From an uncultured Litoreibacter sp. (GTDB lineage: Bacteria > Pseudomonadota > Alphaproteobacteria > Rhodobacterales > Rhodobacteraceae): a stretch of DNA of 64,000 nucleotides. The position numbers and the translations under genes are program-made. This document shows positions 25,771 to 35,894 of the stretch, one piece after another (the first letter of the stretch is position 1; each line of letters opens with the position of its first letter). The notes below the pieces were generated by a model. It saw only the letters and a list, made by a program, of their open reading frames with translations, had not been told where the DNA came from and made no database searches. Where the stretch lies: assembly GCA_947501685.1 (NCBI GenBank), contig CANMWQ010000002.1:124001-188000 (forward strand). The letters are read 5' to 3'.

Positions 25771-28029
25771 TTAACCAACCCGGCAGGCAGACATCACCGC
25801 CATGTTCAAAATGTCATTGGCGGTGGACGTCGTGCTGCACAGCTGAACCGGCATATCGACCCCGCTCAAAATCGGGCCGATCACGGTCGCGCCCGCCATC
25901 TCCTGCATCAATTTCACTGAGATGGAGGCAGAGTGCCGCGCTGGCACCACCAACACATTCGCTGGCCCTGACAGTTTGCAAAACGGGTATTGCGCCAGAA
26001 CATCTGGATTCAACGCAACGTCAACGGTCATCTCGCCGTCATATTCGAAATCCACGCCACGGTGGCTGAGGACTTCCGGGGCCATCGACATTTTTTCCGC
26101 CCGTTCGCTGACCGGATAGCCGAAGGTCGAGAAGCTGACAAAGGCCACACGAGGCTCTAACCCTAGGGAACGGGCCGTTGCAGCTGCCCGCGTGGCGATC
26201 CGTGCAAGATCATATTCGTCGGGCCATTCATGCACCAGCGTGTCCGACACCAAGACGATCCGCCCCTTGAGGAGCAACGCCGTCACACCCACCGCGCCGT
26301 CTTTCTCGGCCATGTCAAACACGTGGTTCAACAGACCCAAAACATGCGCTGATTTCCGGGTCGCGCCAGTGACCAAACCGTCCCCATGCCCATGCGCCAA
26401 CATCAGTGCAGAAAAAACATGTCGGTCGCGCGCCGCCAGGCGGTGCACATCCTGATTGTCATATCCTTTGCGTTGAAGCCGTTCATAGAGAAACGCCTTA
26501 TACGTCTCGAGATGCTCGGAATTGCGGGCGTTAACCACTTTCAGCTCGCGAATGGCGTCGCCGAGCCCTGCGGCCTCCAGCTTCTCACGGACATCATCCT
26601 CACGCCCGACGACAAGCGCTTCGCCCAAACCGGACCGTTGGTAAGAAACCGCAGCACGCAGCACGCGCGGGTCATCGCCTTCTGCGAAAATCATCCGCGC
26701 CTGACGTTTCCGCGCACGGTTGTGCAGCCCGTCCAACATCGTCGCCGTCGGGTCCATGCGCGCGCGCAAAGACGCCTCGTAGCGATCAAAATCAACAATA
26801 GGTTTGCGCGAGACGCCAGTATCAATCCCCGCCTTCGCGACCGCAGGCGGGATCGTATGGATCAATCGAGGGTCAAACGGCGCAGGGATAATGTAGTCGC
26901 GCCCGAAGGCCAGTTTGCGGCCATAAGCCATCGCAACCTCATCCGGCACATCCTCGCGGGCCAGCTTGGCAAGAGCTTCGGCGCAGGCAATCTTCATGGT
27001 GTCATTGATGGTCCGCGCACGGATATCCAAAGCGCCCCGGAAGAGATATGGGAAACACAGCACATTATTGATTTGATTGGGATAATCGGAACGACCAGTG
27101 GCCACGATTGCATCGGGCCGGACCTCGTGGGCCTCCTCTGGGGTGATCTCAGGATCAGGGTTCGCCATCGCAAAGATCACCGGATTGTCCGCCATGGAGG
27201 CCACCATGCCCGGCGTCACGGCGCCCTTGGCAGACACGCCCAAGAACACGTCCGCGCCGCGCATCGCGTCTTCCAATGTGCGGTCCGTGGTCTTCGCCGC
27301 ATGGGCCGATTTCCACTGGTTCATCCCCTCTGTCCGACCTTGGTAAATCACCCCCTTGGTGTCACAGACGATGCAATTGTCATGCTTCGCGCCCATCGCC
27401 TTGATCAGCTCAATACAGGCGATGCCAGCAGCGCCAGCGCCGTTAAGCACAATCTTGACGTCCTCGATCTTCTTGTCGGTCAGGAACATCGCGTTCAGCA
27501 ACCCGGCCGCACAGATCACAGCCGTTCCGTGCTGGTCATCGTGGAAGACGGGAATGTCCATCTCCTCACGCAGGCGCTGCTCGATGATAAAGCACTCCGG
27601 CGCCTTGATATCTTCAAGGTTAATGCCACCAAAAGACGGCCCCATTAACCTGACGGCGCGCACGAATTCTTCGGGATCCTCAGTGTCGAGTTCAATGTCG
27701 ATGGAGTTCACATCCGCGAACCGTTTAAAGAGAACCGACTTGCCTTCCATCACCGGTTTAGACGCTAAAGCGCCCAAATTACCTAATCCAAGGATCGCTG
27801 TCCCATTTGTGATCACAGCAACCATATTGCCCTTGGTCGTGTAGTCATAGGCCGTGTCAGGGTTATCAGCGATAGCCTCCACCGGGACAGCGACGCCGGG
27901 TGAATAAGCCAAAGACAGGTCGCGCTGCGTGGCCATAGGTGTCGACGCGCTGATCTCGATCTTGCCGGGCGTCGGCTCAAGGTGATAGCGCAGCGCTTCT
28001 TCAGCGGTGACTCGGCTGTTCTTTTTCAT
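25771..28029 (-). CDS. maeB: NADP-dependent malic enzyme with phosphotransacetylase-like domain
   Basis: Converts malate to pyruvate and CO2 with NADPH, 752 residues from the ATG at 28029 (MKKNSRVTAEEALRYH). Residues 1 to about 430 are the malic enzyme (SLAYSPGVAVP, FHDDQHGTAVICAAGLLNA, LNGAGAAGIACIELI). The remainder is a phosphate acetyltransferase-like domain (GLVTGATRKSAHVLG, PANVLVVPARHSASI), which in the family is regulatory, binding acetyl-CoA, rather than catalytic. This is the long MaeB type. Its start region lies opposite the upstream part of mutS. Confidence 0.95.
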   Translation of the reverse strand: MKKNSRVTAEEALRYHLEPTPGKIEISASTPMATQRDLSLAYSPGVAVPVEAIADNPDTAYDYTTKGNMVAVITNGTAILGLGNLGALASKPVMEGKSVLFKRFADVNSIDIELDTEDPEEFVRAVRLMGPSFGGINLEDIKAPECFIIEQRLREEMDIPVFHDDQHGTAVICAAGLLNAMFLTDKKIEDVKIVLNGAGAAGIACIELIKAMGAKHDNCIVCDTKGVIYQGRTEGMNQWKSAHAAKTTDRTLEDAMRGADVFLGVSAKGAVTPGMVASMADNPVIFAMANPDPEITPEEAHEVRPDAIVATGRSDYPNQINNVLCFPYLFRGALDIRARTINDTMKIACAEALAKLAREDVPDEVAMAYGRKLAFGRDYIIPAPFDPRLIHTIPPAVAKAGIDTGVSRKPIVDFDRYEASLRARMDPTATMLDGLHNRARKRQARMIFAEGDDPRVLRAAVSYQRSGLGEALVVGREDDVREKLEAAGLGDAIRELKVVNARNSEHLETYKAFLYERLQRKGYDNQDVHRLAARDRHVFSALMLAHGHGDGLVTGATRKSAHVLGLLNHVFDMAEKDGAVGVTALLLKGRIVLVSDTLVHEWPDEYDLARIATRAAATARSLGLEPRVAFVSFSTFGYPVSERAEKMSMAPEVLSHRGVDFEYDGEMTVDVALNPDVLAQYPFCKLSGPANVLVVPARHSASISVKLMQEMAGATVIGPILSGVDMPVQLCSTTSTANDILNMAVMSACRVG

Positions 28030-28153
28030 ATCGCAAATCCTATTGGGCCAAGGCGCAGTCTTACCCAAGCCAAGCCCACGCACAACCGATTGCCCCTTTC
28101 CCCCGTGCAGGCGCGTTTGTAAACTTAACGCGCACACCACGCAGGGGGATTTC

Positions 28154-30808
28154 GTGGCCACAACCAGCGCATCTGTCACGCCCATGATGGCCCAATTTCT
28201 GGAGATCAAAGCCCAGTACCCGGACGCGTTGCTGTTCTACCGGATGGGCGATTTTTACGAGATGTTTTTCGAAGATGCGGTGGCGGCGGCCGAGGCATTG
28301 GACATCGCATTAACCAAGCGCGGAAAGCATTTGGGCCAAGACATCCCTATGTGCGGTGTGCCTGCGCATTCCTCCGAGAACTACCTGCTGTCGCTGATCC
28401 GCAAGGGCTTCCGCGTGGCAGTCTGTGAGCAGATGGAAAACCCGGCTGAGGCTAGGAAAAGAGGCTCTAGATCAGTGGTTCGGCGCGATGTGGTGCGTCT
28501 TGTGACGCCCGGCACATTGACCGAAGACAGCCTGCTGGATGCCCGCCGGAACAACTTCCTGGCCGCCTATTCGGATATCCGGGGGGAGGCCGCGTTGGCC
28601 TGGGTCGATATCTCGACGGGTACGTTCCGCGTCACGCCTTGCCCGGCCGTTAGGCTTGGTCCCGATCTGGCACGTTTGGCTCCGCAGGAACTGCTACTCT
28701 CAGAGGCGAATTTCGCCGATTTAGACACTGTTGCCGCCGAGCTCGGCGTTGCGACCATTCCATTGAGCCGCGCCAGCTTTGACAGCACCTCAGCGGAGAA
28801 GCGGTTGATGGCGTTCTATGAGGTGGGTTCCCTCGACGCGTTCGGGCAATTTTCCCGCGCGGAGCTGTCGGCGATGGGGGCTGTTCTTGATTACCTTGAG
28901 ATCACCCAGAAAGGTCGCATGCCACGGCTCAATCCGCCAGTGCGGGAAGAGGCCAACCGGATCATGCAGATCGACGCGGCGACGCGGCGCAATCTGGAAC
29001 TGACCCACGCGCTTTCTGGCGGTCGCGACGGCTCCTTAATGTCTGTGATTGATCGCACGATGACGGCGTCGGGTAGTCGGTTGCTTGGCCGACGGATTGC
29101 CAGCCCCTCGACGCATTTGCGCACCCTAGAGGCGCGGCAGGAGGCCGTCGCATTTTTTCATACAGATGCGGCGATCCGACATGACACGCGTGAAGCTCTG
29201 CGGAAGGTCCCGGATATTGACCGAGCTTTGTCACGAATCTCGCTTGATCGTGCGGGGCCACGTGACCTTGCTTCTATCCGAAATGGGCTGGAACAGTGTC
29301 TTTTTCTGCACGAAAAACTCGCGCCACAGGCGCTGCCAGACACGTTAATCGATGCCGTTGCTGCACTCTCGGGGCATGACCCTCTGATCGATCTTCTGTC
29401 CAATGCCCTGGTGGCCGAACCGCCGTTGCTTGCCCGTGATGGCGGGTTTGTGGAGACAGGGTATAACGCAGAACTGGAGGAGGTACGCCAGCTGCGCGAT
29501 GAAGGGCGCAAAGTCATCGCGCAAATGCAGGCAGAGTATTCAGAGCTGACGGGCATTTCCGCGCTGAAGATCAAGCACAACAATGTGCTGGGCTACTTTA
29601 TCGAGACGACGAGCACGCATGCCGAAAAGATGTTGTCCGAACCCCTGTCGGAGCGGTTCATTCATCGCCAGACCACCGCCAATCAGGTGCGATTTACCAC
29701 CGTGGAGCTGTCGGAGCTGGAAACCAAGATACTGAATGCAGGCGGGCGGGCGATTGAAATCGAGAAACGCGTCTTTGAAGAACTATGCCTAGCGGTGAAT
29801 GCGACGGCCCCTGCGTTAACCCTCGCGTCGGACGCCTTGTCGGAGATTGATCTGGCCGCCGCCCTTGCCGATCTGGCCAGCGCTGAGAATTGGACGCGGC
29901 CCAAGATCGACGAAAGCCGTGCCTTTGATATCCGCGATGCGCGGCATCCCGTGGTGGAGCGTGCCTTGCAGGCTCAAAGCGGCGCGCCCTTTGTTGCAAA
30001 TTCATGCGACCTGAGCGCCGAAGACGGCGAGGCAAACATCTGGTTGCTCACCGGGCCCAACATGGCGGGCAAGTCGACCTTCCTGCGGCAGAACGCAATT
30101 ATAGCACTTTTGGCGCAAATAGGGTCTTATGTGCCTGCATCTTCTGCCCATATCGGGCTGGTGTCGCAGCTCTTCAGCCGGGTCGGCGCATCTGACGATC
30201 TGGCGCGTGGCAGGTCCACGTTCATGGTCGAAATGGTCGAAACCGCAGCCATCCTAAACCAGGCAGACCCCCGTGCCTTGGTCATCTTGGATGAGATCGG
30301 GCGCGGCACGGCGACCTATGACGGGCTGTCTATTGCCTGGGCCACGATGGAGCATCTGCATGACGTAAATTCCTGCCGCGCGCTCTTTGCGACGCATTAC
30401 CACGAGCTGACCGCCTTGGCGTCAAAGCTGGACGGCGTCGATTGCGCAACCGTGGCTGTTAAGGAATGGGAAGGCGACGTGATCTTCCTGCATGAGGTGC
30501 GCAAGGGGGCCGCCGACAGATCCTATGGCGTACAGGTCGCCAAGCTGGCCGGCTTGCCCGAAGCTGTCGTGAACCGCGCGCGCGTTGTCTTGGATGCGCT
30601 GGAGAAGGGCGAACGGGAAGGGGCCGCGAACCCCAAAGCGCTGATCGACGATCTGCCGCTCTTTTCAGCCGCTCCCGCACCTGCGCCACAAAAACAAAGC
30701 GCCTCGGCGGTGGACAGCCGGATGGAAGAAGTGCTTCCTGATGAGCTGACACCGCGCGAGGCGCTGCAAGTGCTGTATGAGCTGAAAGACCTAGCCCGGA
30801 GTGGATGA
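28154..30808 (+). CDS. mutS: DNA mismatch repair protein MutS
   Basis: Recognises mismatches and starts repair with MutL, 884 residues. I place the start at the GTG at 28154 (ATTSASVTPMMAQFLEI), where AGGGGGA lies 4-5 bp upstream. A longer frame runs back to 28007, and an ATG at 28184 is an alternative. The mismatch-binding FYRMGDFYEMFF (F-x-E), Walker A TGPNMAGKSTFLRQ, Walker B LVILDEIGRGTATYDG and ATHYHEL are intact. The 3' end overlaps the convergent grpE by 18 bp. Confidence 0.96.
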   Translation: MATTSASVTPMMAQFLEIKAQYPDALLFYRMGDFYEMFFEDAVAAAEALDIALTKRGKHLGQDIPMCGVPAHSSENYLLSLIRKGFRVAVCEQMENPAEARKRGSRSVVRRDVVRLVTPGTLTEDSLLDARRNNFLAAYSDIRGEAALAWVDISTGTFRVTPCPAVRLGPDLARLAPQELLLSEANFADLDTVAAELGVATIPLSRASFDSTSAEKRLMAFYEVGSLDAFGQFSRAELSAMGAVLDYLEITQKGRMPRLNPPVREEANRIMQIDAATRRNLELTHALSGGRDGSLMSVIDRTMTASGSRLLGRRIASPSTHLRTLEARQEAVAFFHTDAAIRHDTREALRKVPDIDRALSRISLDRAGPRDLASIRNGLEQCLFLHEKLAPQALPDTLIDAVAALSGHDPLIDLLSNALVAEPPLLARDGGFVETGYNAELEEVRQLRDEGRKVIAQMQAEYSELTGISALKIKHNNVLGYFIETTSTHAEKMLSEPLSERFIHRQTTANQVRFTTVELSELETKILNAGGRAIEIEKRVFEELCLAVNATAPALTLASDALSEIDLAAALADLASAENWTRPKIDESRAFDIRDARHPVVERALQAQSGAPFVANSCDLSAEDGEANIWLLTGPNMAGKSTFLRQNAIIALLAQIGSYVPASSAHIGLVSQLFSRVGASDDLARGRSTFMVEMVETAAILNQADPRALVILDEIGRGTATYDGLSIAWATMEHLHDVNSCRALFATHYHELTALASKLDGVDCATVAVKEWEGDVIFLHEVRKGAADRSYGVQVAKLAGLPEAVVNRARVVLDALEKGEREGAANPKALIDDLPLFSAAPAPAPQKQSASAVDSRMEEVLPDELTPREALQVLYELKDLARSG

Positions 30809-31345
30809 CACCCCAACTTGCGCGGCCCGCAGCAGGCGGTCATGGATCAAAAACCCTTCCGTCATCACCTGAATGATGTCGCCCGCCTTGGTGTCGGGCA
30901 GAGGGGCTTCGAACATCGCCTGATGCAGCTGCGGATCAAATTTATCGCCGACTTCAGGCACAATAGGCTCGATTCTGTGCTTTCCAAAGACGGAGATCAG
31001 CTCGCGCAATGTCAGCTCAACGCCCTCAAAGACCCCCTTGGCTGCTTCACGCTGTGCCTCGTCGGCGCTGTCCAAAGCGCGCTTGAGATTGTCATAGACC
31101 GGCATCAGATCACGCGCGAGTTTGGAGCCGCCATATTGCTCCGCCTCCCGACGGTCGCGTTCACCACGTTTGCGAATGTTTTCCGCATCCGCCATGGCCC
31201 GCAACAGGCGGTCCTTGAGCTGCTTGTTCTCTTCTTGAAGATCTTCCAGCTCGTCGGCGGAGGCCTCGACGATATCGACCTCTTCCTCGGCATAGGCTTC
31301 AAGCGGGTCTTCCAGAAATTCTTCTTCGTCTCTCATGTCACTCAT
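30791..31345 (-). CDS. grpE: Nucleotide exchange factor GrpE
   Basis: Releases ADP from DnaK and acts as a heat-sensor, 184 residues. An acidic N-terminus ([14 protein letters not shown]) leads to a long coiled coil (about 25-90, LKDRLLRAMADAENIRKRGERD) and a C-terminal beta domain ending in GFLIHDRLLRAAQVGV, the conserved signature. It overlaps the hrcA stop by 4 bp (ATGA) and is the second gene of that unit. The dnaK-dnaJ genes are a separate unit 5 kb away. Confidence 0.96.
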   Translation of the reverse strand: MSDMRDEEEFLEDPLEAYAEEEVDIVEASADELEDLQEENKQLKDRLLRAMADAENIRKRGERDRREAEQYGGSKLARDLMPVYDNLKRALDSADEAQREAAKGVFEGVELTLRELISVFGKHRIEPIVPEVGDKFDPQLHQAMFEAPLPDTKAGDIIQVMTEGFLIHDRLLRAAQVGVSSTPG

Positions 31346-32412
31346 TTCAGGCTCTCACCATCATCAGAAATCATTTTGCCAATCAACTTGGCGGTGTAGT
31401 CGACAATTGGCACGATACGACCGTAATTCAGTCTTGTGGGGCCGATGACCCCGACAGCGCCAATCACTTTACGATCAGCGTTCATATAAGGACTTACCAC
31501 CAGAGAGGAACCCGAAAGTGAAAAGAGTTTGTTCTCTGAGCCAATAAAAATGCGCACGCCCTCGCCATCTTCGGCCAGTTCCAAATATTCGGCGATGTCC
31601 CGCTTGCGCTCCAGATCATCAAACAGCACGCGGATCCGGTCGAGATCAGCGCTGTCTTCCTGCGCCAAGAGGTTGGACCGGCCCCGCACGATCAGGCGTT
31701 CGTTGCGGTCACCCTCATTTTCCCAAACGGCGAGCCCCGCCTCCACCATTTTGCGGGCAAGCGTGTCGAGTTCCTGACGGCGGAGGGTAATCTCGGAGGC
31801 GATCCGGTTCTGCAATTCGGAAATGGTGCGCCCTTCGGCCATCGCATTCAGAAAATTAGCAGCCTCCCGCATGGAGGATTGCGTCTGTCCGGCAGGCGGC
31901 ACAAAGACGCGGTTTTCGACATGGCCATCTGCAAAAACCAGCACGACCATGGCGCGGTCCGGGGACATGCTGACGAAGTCGATATGCTTAATGGGGGCTT
32001 CATGCTTTGGCGCCAAAACAAGGCTTGCGCCCTGTGTTAGACCCGATAATGCGCTGCCGATATTGTCCAACATCGACGTCACATCCGGCTGGTTCGTGGT
32101 CATCGTCGACTCGATCCGGTTGCGGTCGGCGGCGTTCAGGTCGGTGACTTCAAGCATGCCGTCCACGAACATCCTCAGCCCGGTTTGCGTGGGAATGCGA
32201 CCAGCAGAAACATGCGGGCTGCCCAGCAATCCCATCAACTCAAGATCCTGCATCACATTGCGGATGGTGGCGGCGCTGACTTTCTCAGACAGGGAGCGCG
32301 TCAGGGTACGAGACCCAACGGGATCACCCGTCGCCAAATACCCCTCCACAATGCGCTGAAACACTTCGCGCGAGCGGTCTGTCATCTCGTTTAAAAGGTT
32401 GGTGTTGTCCAT
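31342..32412 (-). CDS. hrcA: Heat-inducible transcription repressor HrcA
   Basis: Repressor that binds CIRCE elements, usually ahead of groESL, 356 residues from the ATG at 32412 ([14 protein letters not shown]). Residues 1-75 are the winged helix ([29 protein letters not shown]). The later part has the GAF-like domain and the C-terminal [17 protein letters not shown] signature. The longer frame to 32769 reads through rph and is not used. No CIRCE is seen here, so control by HrcA must act elsewhere. The promoter ahead resembles the sigma-32 type. Confidence 0.95.
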   Translation of the reverse strand: MDNTNLLNEMTDRSREVFQRIVEGYLATGDPVGSRTLTRSLSEKVSAATIRNVMQDLELMGLLGSPHVSAGRIPTQTGLRMFVDGMLEVTDLNAADRNRIESTMTTNQPDVTSMLDNIGSALSGLTQGASLVLAPKHEAPIKHIDFVSMSPDRAMVVLVFADGHVENRVFVPPAGQTQSSMREAANFLNAMAEGRTISELQNRIASEITLRRQELDTLARKMVEAGLAVWENEGDRNERLIVRGRSNLLAQEDSADLDRIRVLFDDLERKRDIAEYLELAEDGEGVRIFIGSENKLFSLSGSSLVVSPYMNADRKVIGAVGVIGPTRLNYGRIVPIVDYTAKLIGKMISDDGESLK

Positions 32413-32438
32413 AATATCCAAGGGCGGCCTGCGACGAC

Positions 32439-32470
32439 CCAATTTAGGAGCGGCCAAACCTGCTTGCAAC
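32439..32470 (-). promoter_or_regulatory. Sigma-32-like promoter of hrcA-grpE
   Basis: On the minus strand GTTG (32467-32470) is followed by an 18-bp spacer and CCTAAATTGG (32439-32448). It matches CTTG-N17/18-CYTAT-T--G with one mismatch in each box. It starts about 30 bp before the hrcA ATG. Confidence 0.55.
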
Positions 32471-32486
32471 CCAAACTGAGGCAAGC
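32462..32486. repeat. Inverted repeat GCTTGC-N13-GCAAGC in the hrcA/rph divergent region
   Basis: GCTTGC (32462-32467) and GCAAGC (32481-32486) are separated by 13 bp. The left arm meets the -35 box of the hrcA promoter, and the right arm lies 25 bp before the rph ribosome site. It could be an operator; the binding protein is unknown. Confidence 0.45.
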
Positions 32487-32523
32487 GTATGCAGCTAACA
32501 ACCAGCAAACAAGGAGCCGCCCC

Positions 32524-33234
32524 ATGCGACCATCCGGACGTGACCTCGACGCCATGCGCACCATCACCATTGAAACGGCGGTGACAAAATACGCGGAGGG
32601 CTCTTGCATGATCAAATGTGGCGAAACCCACGTGCTGTGCACCGCCACCGTGGAGGATCGCGTGCCACCCTTTATGCGCAATTCCGGTCTTGGTTGGGTG
32701 ACCGCCGAATACGGTATGCTGCCCCGCGCGACCCATACACGCATGCGGCGGGAGGCCAAGAATGGTCAATCCGGACGGACCCAGGAAATTCAGCGGCTCA
32801 TCGGGCGGTCCTTGCGCGCCGGTGTGGACCGCGTTGCCATGGGCGAGCGCCAGATCAGCATTGATTGCGATGTCATTCAGGCAGACGGGGGCACGCGTTG
32901 TGCGTCAATCACGGGGGGTTGGGTCGCGCTGCGCGTGGCGGTGAATGCGCTGATGAAGGCGGGGGACATTGTGACTGATCCGCTGACCGACCATGTGGCC
33001 GCCGTCAGCTGTGGCATTTACGCGGGTCAGCCCGTGCTTGATCTCGATTACGTCGAAGACAGCGACGCAGGCACGGATGCAAACTTTGTGATGACAGGCG
33101 CGGGTGGGTTGGTCGAAATTCAAGGCTCTGCGGAAGGGGCGACCTTCTCCCGTGACGAGTTCAACACATTGATGGACTTGGCTGAGAAAGGCGTGGCCGA
33201 ACTGGTCGCAGCGCAGAAAGCCGCCACAAGCTGA
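32524..33234 (+). CDS. rph: Ribonuclease PH
   Basis: Phosphorolytic 3'-5' exoribonuclease that trims tRNA 3' ends, 236 residues. AAGGAG (32511-32516) fixes the start at 32524 ([17 protein letters not shown]). Conserved blocks are [32 protein letters not shown] and [14 protein letters not shown]. The longer frame from 32464 is not used. It diverges from hrcA. Its stop overlaps the rdgB start (ATGA), giving the conserved rph-rdgB-hemW unit. Confidence 0.97.
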   Translation: MRPSGRDLDAMRTITIETAVTKYAEGSCMIKCGETHVLCTATVEDRVPPFMRNSGLGWVTAEYGMLPRATHTRMRREAKNGQSGRTQEIQRLIGRSLRAGVDRVAMGERQISIDCDVIQADGGTRCASITGGWVALRVAVNALMKAGDIVTDPLTDHVAAVSCGIYAGQPVLDLDYVEDSDAGTDANFVMTGAGGLVEIQGSAEGATFSRDEFNTLMDLAEKGVAELVAAQKAATS

Positions 33235-33842
33235 TGCGGAAATTCACCGGGGATACGCTGCTGATCGCAACGCATAATGCGGGCAAACTGGAAGAGATGC
33301 TGCATCTGTTCGCACCGCTTGGCATTAAGGTTACCGGTGCGGCTGCGCATAATCTACCTGAACCTGAAGAAACAGAGACGACATTTGTGGGCAACGCGCG
33401 GATCAAAGCGCATGCCGCTGCAAAGGCGACGGGTCTGCCAGCGTTGTCAGATGACAGTGGTATCGAGGTGGACGCCTTGAACGGAGCGCCGGGCGTCTAC
33501 ACCGCCGACTGGGCGGAGACACCGGATGGCAGGGATTTCGTCATGGCGATGACCCGTACACATGACGAATTGCGCAAAGTTAGAGCCGAAAAACCATGGA
33601 CTGCGCGGTTCCGGGCAACGCTTGTTCTGGCGTGGCCAGACGGACATGATGAGGTGTTCGAGGGCAAGGTCGAAGGCACGTTGCAATGGCCACGGCGCGG
33701 GACGGACGGGCATGGATATGACCCGATGTTCCAGCCAGATGGGTATGATATCACATTTGGAGAAATGGGATGGGAAGAGAAGAACCGCATCTCCCACCGC
33801 GCGGACGCTTTCAAGAAACTGGTTAATGCCGTTGGCCGCTGA
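33234..33842 (+). CDS. rdgB: Non-canonical purine NTP pyrophosphatase RdgB/HAM1
   Basis: Hydrolyses ITP, dITP and XTP to keep them out of nucleic acids, 202 residues. The substrate-binding [11 protein letters not shown] begins the protein. [38 protein letters not shown] and the terminal [11 protein letters not shown] are signatures. It starts inside the rph stop (1-bp overlap) and ends 17 bp into hemW, indicating tight co-translation of the three genes. Confidence 0.96.
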   Translation: MRKFTGDTLLIATHNAGKLEEMLHLFAPLGIKVTGAAAHNLPEPEETETTFVGNARIKAHAAAKATGLPALSDDSGIEVDALNGAPGVYTADWAETPDGRDFVMAMTRTHDELRKVRAEKPWTARFRATLVLAWPDGHDEVFEGKVEGTLQWPRRGTDGHGYDPMFQPDGYDITFGEMGWEEKNRISHRADAFKKLVNAVGR

Positions 33843-34989
33843 GTTGTGGCAAGAGGCCGGGTTCGGTCTCTATATCCATTGGCCCTTCTGTCAGGCAAAA
33901 TGTCCCTATTGCGACTTTAACAGTCACGTCTCGACCTCGATAGATCAGGACGAATGGGCCGCCGCGTATCTGTCTGAGCTTGACCGCGTGTCGGCTGAAA
34001 CCTCTGACCGCACTCTTGGAACAGTCTTCTTTGGCGGCGGTACGCCAAGCCTCATGGACCCCAAGCTGATTGATCAGATCATGGATCGAATTCGGCGCAA
34101 CTGGTCATTGGCGAATGATTTTGAAGTCACCATGGAGGCCAATCCAAGCTCGGTAGAGGCCAGCCGCTTCAAATCCTACCGCGCGGCCGGGGTGGACCGT
34201 GTGTCGCTGGGCATCCAGGCATTGAATGATCTGGATTTGCGCGCGCTTGGGCGGCTTCACAGCGCAAAAGAGGCGCGCGTCGCTTTGGATATCGCACAGA
34301 GGTGTTTCGATCGGACGAGTTTCGACCTGATCTATGCGCGGCAAAATCAAACTCTCGCCGATTGGGAGAGGGAACTGACCGAGGCGCTTAAGATGGGGTT
34401 CTCCCACATGTCGCTTTACCAGTTAACCATTGAGCATGGCACTGCCTTCGGCGCCCGGCATGCGCGTGGATTGCTGAAGGGACTTCCTACGGACGATGCT
34501 GCGGCAGACATGTTTGAGTTGACACAACAGATAATGCAAGCGGCGGATATGCCTGCCTATGAAGTATCTAATCATGCCCAAAACGGCGAAGAGGCTCGGC
34601 ACAACCAGATCTATTGGCGCAGCGGTGACTATCTGGGAATCGGACCCGGCGCGCATGGCAGAGTGACCCGGAACGGCCAAAGATATGCAACAGAAACACC
34701 GCTTTCGCCCGCACTGTGGTTAAGGGCTGTGAAGACAAGTGGGAGCGGGGAGAGTGCGCGGACACCACTGTCACGATCAGAACAAGACACGGAATATCTA
34801 ATGATGTCTCTGCGGACGTCCGACGGGTCAGATTTGGGCAGGCTTCACGCGTCAACCAGAGATTGTTTAGGAAGGAAAATCCAAGAGTTACGCGATCTAG
34901 GTTTGCTCATTCAGAACGAAGACCACCTCTCCGTCCCAGCTGAAAAACGCATCGTGCTGAACGCGATCCTGTCGCAACTGTTGTCCTAG
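33826..34989 (+). CDS. hemW: Radical SAM heme chaperone HemW
   Basis: Radical SAM protein thought to insert heme in respiratory proteins, 387 residues from the ATG at 33826 ([17 protein letters not shown]). The upstream frame to 33562 lies in rdgB and is rejected. The cluster motif is C-x3-C-x2-C in [32 protein letters not shown] and [11 protein letters not shown] are conserved. It was long annotated as a coproporphyrinogen oxidase; HemW lacks that activity by family knowledge. The stop overlaps the convergent parB by 4 bp. Confidence 0.94.
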   Translation: MPLAAELWQEAGFGLYIHWPFCQAKCPYCDFNSHVSTSIDQDEWAAAYLSELDRVSAETSDRTLGTVFFGGGTPSLMDPKLIDQIMDRIRRNWSLANDFEVTMEANPSSVEASRFKSYRAAGVDRVSLGIQALNDLDLRALGRLHSAKEARVALDIAQRCFDRTSFDLIYARQNQTLADWERELTEALKMGFSHMSLYQLTIEHGTAFGARHARGLLKGLPTDDAAADMFELTQQIMQAADMPAYEVSNHAQNGEEARHNQIYWRSGDYLGIGPGAHGRVTRNGQRYATETPLSPALWLRAVKTSGSGESARTPLSRSEQDTEYLMMSLRTSDGSDLGRLHASTRDCLGRKIQELRDLGLLIQNEDHLSVPAEKRIVLNAILSQLLS

Positions 34990-35894
34990 CCAGTTTCCGT
35001 TTGCGACAGTTTCCGGCAAATCTCGTCCAATTGTTCGAAATCTTTGTAGGAAATTGAAAGCTTACCGCGTTCCGCGCCCGGAGTATGTTCGATGGTAACT
35101 TTCATCCCGAGCGCTGCTTCTAAGTCCTGCTCGAGCGCGCGCGTATCCGCGTCTTTGTTTGTGATCACAGACGGTTTTGAAGCCGCTCCACCCTTCGTTA
35201 CCCCAGCTTTCACCAGTTTTTCAGTCTCGCGAACCGACAACCCTTTATCCATGACGATCCGCGCAAGCGCGGTGGGATCATCAGAGGTGATCAGCGCTCG
35301 CGCGTGACCGGCCGAAAGCTTATCTTCGCGCAGCCAGGTCAGCACTGCATTCGGCAGGTTCAACAGCCGCATCAGGTTCGCAATATGACTGCGACTCTTG
35401 CCCAGAGCAGTGGAGAGCTGTTCCTGCGTGTGCCCAAACTTTTCCTGAAGCTGACGGTAGCCTAATGCCTCTTCAACAGGGTTAAGATCGGCACGCTGAA
35501 CATTCTCGATGATCGCGATCTCGAGCACTTCCGTGTCGGAAAACTCCCGAATGACGACAGGCACTTCATGCAGTTGAGCGCGTTGAGCGGCACGCCAGCG
35601 CCGCTCCCCCGCGACGATCTGAAATGTGTTCCCGCCGTCAGGCGAAGCACGCACGATCAAGGGTTGGATGATGCCTTTTTCCGCTATGGAGGCTGACAGT
35701 TCTTGCAGCGCAGCCTCATCAAAATCACGCCGCGGCTGATCAGGATTCGGGACGACACGCTCAATGGGCAAGCTCCGCTCAGCAGCGCTTTGAGGCGCCG
35801 AAGTCGCCGGATCATCGCGCTGCGTCAGATCAACATCTGCCATCAAAGCAGACAATCCGCGCCCGAGGCCGCGCTTTTCTTTCTTATCCGCCAT
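34986..35894 (-). CDS. parB: Chromosome partitioning protein ParB
   Basis: CTP-dependent clamp that loads at parS and spreads, 302 residues. The N-terminal MADKKEKRGLGRGLSALM is typical of chromosomal ParB and contains the ParA-stimulating stretch. The CTP-binding VAGERRWRAAQRA and IIENVQRADLNPVEEA blocks are intact, and a helix-turn-helix follows (LGKSRSHIANLMRLL). The start overlaps the parA stop by 11 bp. Two perfect parS sites lie 1.4 and 3.3 kb from it. Confidence 0.96.
   Translation of the reverse strand: MADKKEKRGLGRGLSALMADVDLTQRDDPATSAPQSAAERSLPIERVVPNPDQPRRDFDEAALQELSASIAEKGIIQPLIVRASPDGGNTFQIVAGERRWRAAQRAQLHEVPVVIREFSDTEVLEIAIIENVQRADLNPVEEALGYRQLQEKFGHTQEQLSTALGKSRSHIANLMRLLNLPNAVLTWLREDKLSAGHARALITSDDPTALARIVMDKGLSVRETEKLVKAGVTKGGAASKPSVITNKDADTRALEQDLEAALGMKVTIEHTPGAERGKLSISYKDFEQLDEICRKLSQTETG

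Noticed and set aside
32413-32523. CIRCE operator before hrcA or elsewhere
   Set aside because: No TTAGCACTC-N9-GAGTGCTAA or near match in this or the dnaK, hslV or hslU upstream regions.
33562-33825. Longer start for hemW at 33562
   Set aside because: It lies inside rdgB in another frame and adds non-family residues; the ATG at 33826 gives the expected length.
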